Source of the DNA: Bacteroidales bacterium
GTDB lineage: Bacteria > Bacteroidota > Bacteroidia > Bacteroidales > JAOZVK01
Assembly (NCBI GenBank): GCA_029938185.1
Contig: JAOZVK010000347.1
Coordinates: 1-6,289, forward strand
DNA length: 6,289 bases
Direction of reading: 5' to 3'
Under the pieces are notes generated by a model. It was not told the origin of the DNA and did no database searches. It saw only the letters and a list, made by a program, of their open reading frames with translations. Shown piece by piece: positions 6,056 through 6,289 of this stretch. The position numbers were made by a program, and so were the translations under genes. Every line of letters starts with the position of its first letter. The first letter of the stretch is position 1.

Positions 6056-6081
6056 TTGAAAAACTTTTGTTAAACGACTTA
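6056..6081 (+). repeat. Extra copy of the dispersed-element tail
   Basis: These 26 bases match 5978-6003 at 24 positions, exactly 78 bp downstream. The 52 bp in between is mostly the truncated inverted hairpin element. The arrangement could reflect insertion of that element with duplication, recombination between two dispersed copies, or a remnant of a further copy whose head was lost. Confidence 0.75.
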
Positions 6082-6093
6082 CTAAGAAAATTA

Positions 6094-6218
6094 GGCTACC
6101 CGTCAGAAGTTGGACAGTCTTGTTTATCAGGTATTTCGTAACAGGATAAAAATCAATCCTGTTAATCTTGTTAATCCTGTCAAAAAATAAAATAATGTCC
6201 AATACTATTCGTGTAGCC
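6094..6218. mobile_element. MITE-like element, 125 bp, with 8-bp target duplication
   Basis: The ends are 23-bp imperfect inverted repeats, 6094-6116 and 6196-6218, matching at 15 of 23 positions in three blocks: outer GGCTAC, a middle CG and inner TTGGACA. Immediately outside, the perfect direct repeat GAAAATTA occurs at 6086-6093 and 6219-6226, as expected of an 8-bp target-site duplication. The 79-bp centre has no coding capacity and holds a perfect 9-bp-arm hairpin (6139-6164) and a 9-bp tandem repeat. Size and layout fit a nonautonomous element mobilised in trans. Several IS families make 8-bp duplications, including IS1595, IS256 and ISAs1 types; the family is not assigned. Confidence 0.72.
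6139..6182. repeat. Hairpin and 9-bp tandem repeat inside the MITE
   Basis: TAACAGGAT (6139-6147) pairs perfectly with ATCCTGTTA (6156-6164) around an 8-base loop. The right arm is the first of three tandem nonamers: ATCCTGTTA, ATCTTGTTA, ATCCTGTCA (6156-6182). Short runs of this nonamer type (GATTAACAG on the other strand) are familiar in intergenic DNA of several bacterial phyla. Here the run forms the core of the MITE. Confidence 0.7.
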
Positions 6219-6289
6219 GAAAATTAAATAAGAATGAGACTGTTCACTTTTCACACAATACATAAGTACTGAATATCAGATAATTAAAA

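Larger units (their letters stand above)
4747..6289. other. 1.5-kb noncoding, repeat-rich tract
   Basis: No credible coding sequence is seen on either strand. Frames are broken frequently, and the only longer one (6014-6202, minus) is built from repeat elements. From left to right the tract holds a full dispersed repeat (4762-4866), plain very AT-rich DNA with small dyads to about 5220, REP-like hairpins (5229-5310), a run of dyads (5396-5681), and then a dense mosaic of repeats ending with a MITE-like element (5682-6226). The last 60 bases show nothing recognisable. No tRNA, rRNA or CRISPR array was recognised. Confidence 0.7.

Noticed and set aside
5776..6081. CRISPR-like spacing of repeats
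   Set aside because: Repeats differ in type, orientation and spacing; there are no regular spacers and no cas genes.
6014..6202. 62-codon minus-strand reading frame
   Set aside because: It runs through the truncated hairpin element, the extra tail and most of the MITE. Its protein is a translation of repeats, with no recognisable domain or initiation signal.

Overview
The window is strongly AT-rich and looks like an accessory stretch of a Bacteroidota chromosome. Three things suggest this: an ~800-residue permease with two FtsX halves, a layout common in that phylum; start codons with weak or no Shine-Dalgarno sequence; and intergenic DNA full of small hairpins, 7-bp and 9-bp tandem repeats and dispersed repeats. 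The phylum call is inference from gene style, not from a marker gene.

Only two convincing genes are present, both on the minus strand. The upstream one (3115-4746) encodes a multi-HTH protein with an N-terminal RNA polymerase alpha-CTD-like HhH module, a sigma-70 region 4-like HTH, and at least one HARE-HTH-like winged-helix unit. The downstream one (485-2905) encodes an eight-helix MacB/FtsX-type ABC permease. No ATPase, membrane-fusion protein or other partner is in the window. The ~209 bp between the genes holds repeat DNA, so a shared transcript is possible but not indicated.

The rest is noncoding: 1-484 and the long tract 4747-6289. These are filled by several repeat families. (1) A ~105-bp dispersed element with a head resembling AGGTCTTCGACCTATTTAAT and a tail resembling TTGAAAAACTTTTGTTAGAC has full or partial copies at 458-486 (minus), 2917-3070, 4762-4866, 5682-5775 and 5898-6003, plus an extra tail at 6056-6081. 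Heads lie within about 20 bp of both gene starts and at the permease stop codon. (2) A three-arm hairpin element occurs at 5776-5870, with a truncated inverted copy at 6010-6054. (3) A 125-bp MITE-like element at 6094-6218 has 23-bp imperfect terminal inverted repeats, a central hairpin and a perfect 8-bp flanking direct repeat. (4) REP-like hairpins lie at 228-260 and 5229-5310, and a cluster of dyads at 5396-5681.

The most notable points are the MITE with its target duplication, the nested repeat mosaic at 5680-6226, the gene-abutting dispersed element, and the unusual alpha-CTD/sigma-4/winged-helix fusion. A functional link between the fusion protein and the repeats is only speculation.
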